10,999 nucleotides of DNA. Source: Limisphaerales bacterium (GTDB lineage: Bacteria > Verrucomicrobiota > Verrucomicrobiae > Limisphaerales > UBA11358). How positions within the stretch are numbered: the stretch's first letter is position 1; each line of letters begins with the position of its first letter. The position numbers and the translations under genes were made by a program. This document shows positions 10,845 through 10,999 of this stretch, in pieces. The stretch lies in NCBI GenBank assembly GCA_003152145.1, contig PLZL01000004.1, forward strand, positions 1 through 10,999. Reading direction: 5' to 3'. The notes beneath the pieces are model-generated. The model was not told the origin of the DNA and made no database searches. It worked only from the letters and a program-made list of their open reading frames with translations.

Positions 10845-10905
10845 AGACGGGACCCCCGGCAGCAAGCGGGCTACCACCGGCACCCCGTCTGGTCGGTCCC
10901 CCGAC
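10845..10905. repeat. G+C-rich fold-back region after the last HNH gene
   Basis: AGACGGG (10845-10851) pairs with CCCGTCT (10884-10890) around a 32-base G+C-rich interior. GTCGG (10892-10896), loop TCCC, and CCGAC (10901-10905) form a second small hairpin right after. No T-tract follows, so an intrinsic terminator is not supported. It could stabilise the 3' end of the HNH message or be a structured RNA. Confidence 0.5.
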
Positions 10906-10999
10906 GCAAGTAGATTCCTTCGATGAAAATCCAACGCTTTCCAACTAGGTATAATTCTTATTGTGCATCATTAATTCATCAAACCCAATAGAATCAATG
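10906..10999. other. A+T-rich window end without a supported gene
   Basis: The composition falls sharply from G+C-rich to A+T-rich. A TATAAT at 10950-10955 lacks a -35 partner at the usual distance. The only small frame, from the ATG at 10923, encodes 22 unremarkable residues. The window ends in ATG, which could be the start of a further gene outside the view. Confidence 0.35.

Noticed and set aside
10923..10991. 22-residue frame and TATAAT in the last 80 bases
   Set aside because: The frame is too short and lacks a ribosome binding site, and the TATAAT has no partner box.
1..10999. CRISPR arrays, tRNA or rRNA genes, insertion sequences, integrase
   Set aside because: I looked for spaced long repeats, cloverleaf-like segments, transposase or recombinase motifs and terminal inverted repeats and saw none that hold up.

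Overview
The window looks like part of a double-stranded DNA bacteriophage (or prophage) genome of about 50-55% G+C. It shows small, tightly packed and mostly overlapping genes, a replication operon built around a primase-helicase, four HNH-type endonuclease genes, a phage-type metallopeptidase and a holin-like/lipoprotein pair. No ribosomal, tRNA, integrase, capsid or terminase gene is visible. The standard bacterial code fits, with TAA, TGA and TAG all used as stops. The host cannot be named from the sequence. A candidate lipobox points to a Gram-negative-type envelope, and several genes carry GGAGG-type ribosome binding sites.

Layout. (1) Positions 1-1553, + strand: the tail end of a probable structural gene, a coiled-coil/Pro-rich small protein, a holin-like membrane protein and an Ala-rich lipoprotein, closed by a strong intrinsic terminator. 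This looks like the end of a late (structural/lysis) operon. (2) Positions 2778-1552, - strand: a 50-residue zinc ribbon protein, a phage metallopeptidase with HELNH, a 93-residue basic protein and a 27-residue membrane peptide, behind a near-consensus sigma70-type promoter. (3) Positions 2922-8970, + strand: an HNH nuclease, then, behind an extended -10 promoter and CCGTTAC repeats, a replication-initiation-type protein, a primase-helicase, two tiny membrane proteins, a Cys/His protein, an ASCH/PUA-like protein, a VRR-NUC nuclease and several unknown small genes. Nine junctions here are exact 4-base ATGA stop/start overlaps. The chain ends at a truncated, frameshifted remnant of a DNA cytosine methyltransferase, followed by a second HNH gene. 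(4) Positions 10008-9122, - strand: a second, shorter relative of the replication-initiation protein coupled to a third HNH gene, behind a TTGACA promoter overlaid by GTAAATG/CATTTAC repeats. (5) Positions 10390-10827, + strand: a fourth HNH gene behind its own promoter, then a G+C-rich fold-back region and an A+T-rich end without a clear gene.

How it fits together. The replication operon supplies an initiation-type DNA-binding protein, priming and unwinding in one polypeptide, and a VRR-NUC nuclease of the kind that can process branched DNA. The HNH genes sit at operon borders and next to the decayed methyltransferase, as expected for selfish or packaging-associated nucleases. Four operon-leading genes have a -10 box only 5-10 bases before the ATG and no Shine-Dalgarno sequence, which suggests leaderless or near-leaderless transcripts at operon heads and coupled translation inside operons. 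I found no convincing new defence or mobile system. The strongest leads are the promoter/start geometry, the repeat-bearing control regions, the paralogous pair of replication-type proteins, the methyltransferase remnant and a tight G-quadruplex motif.
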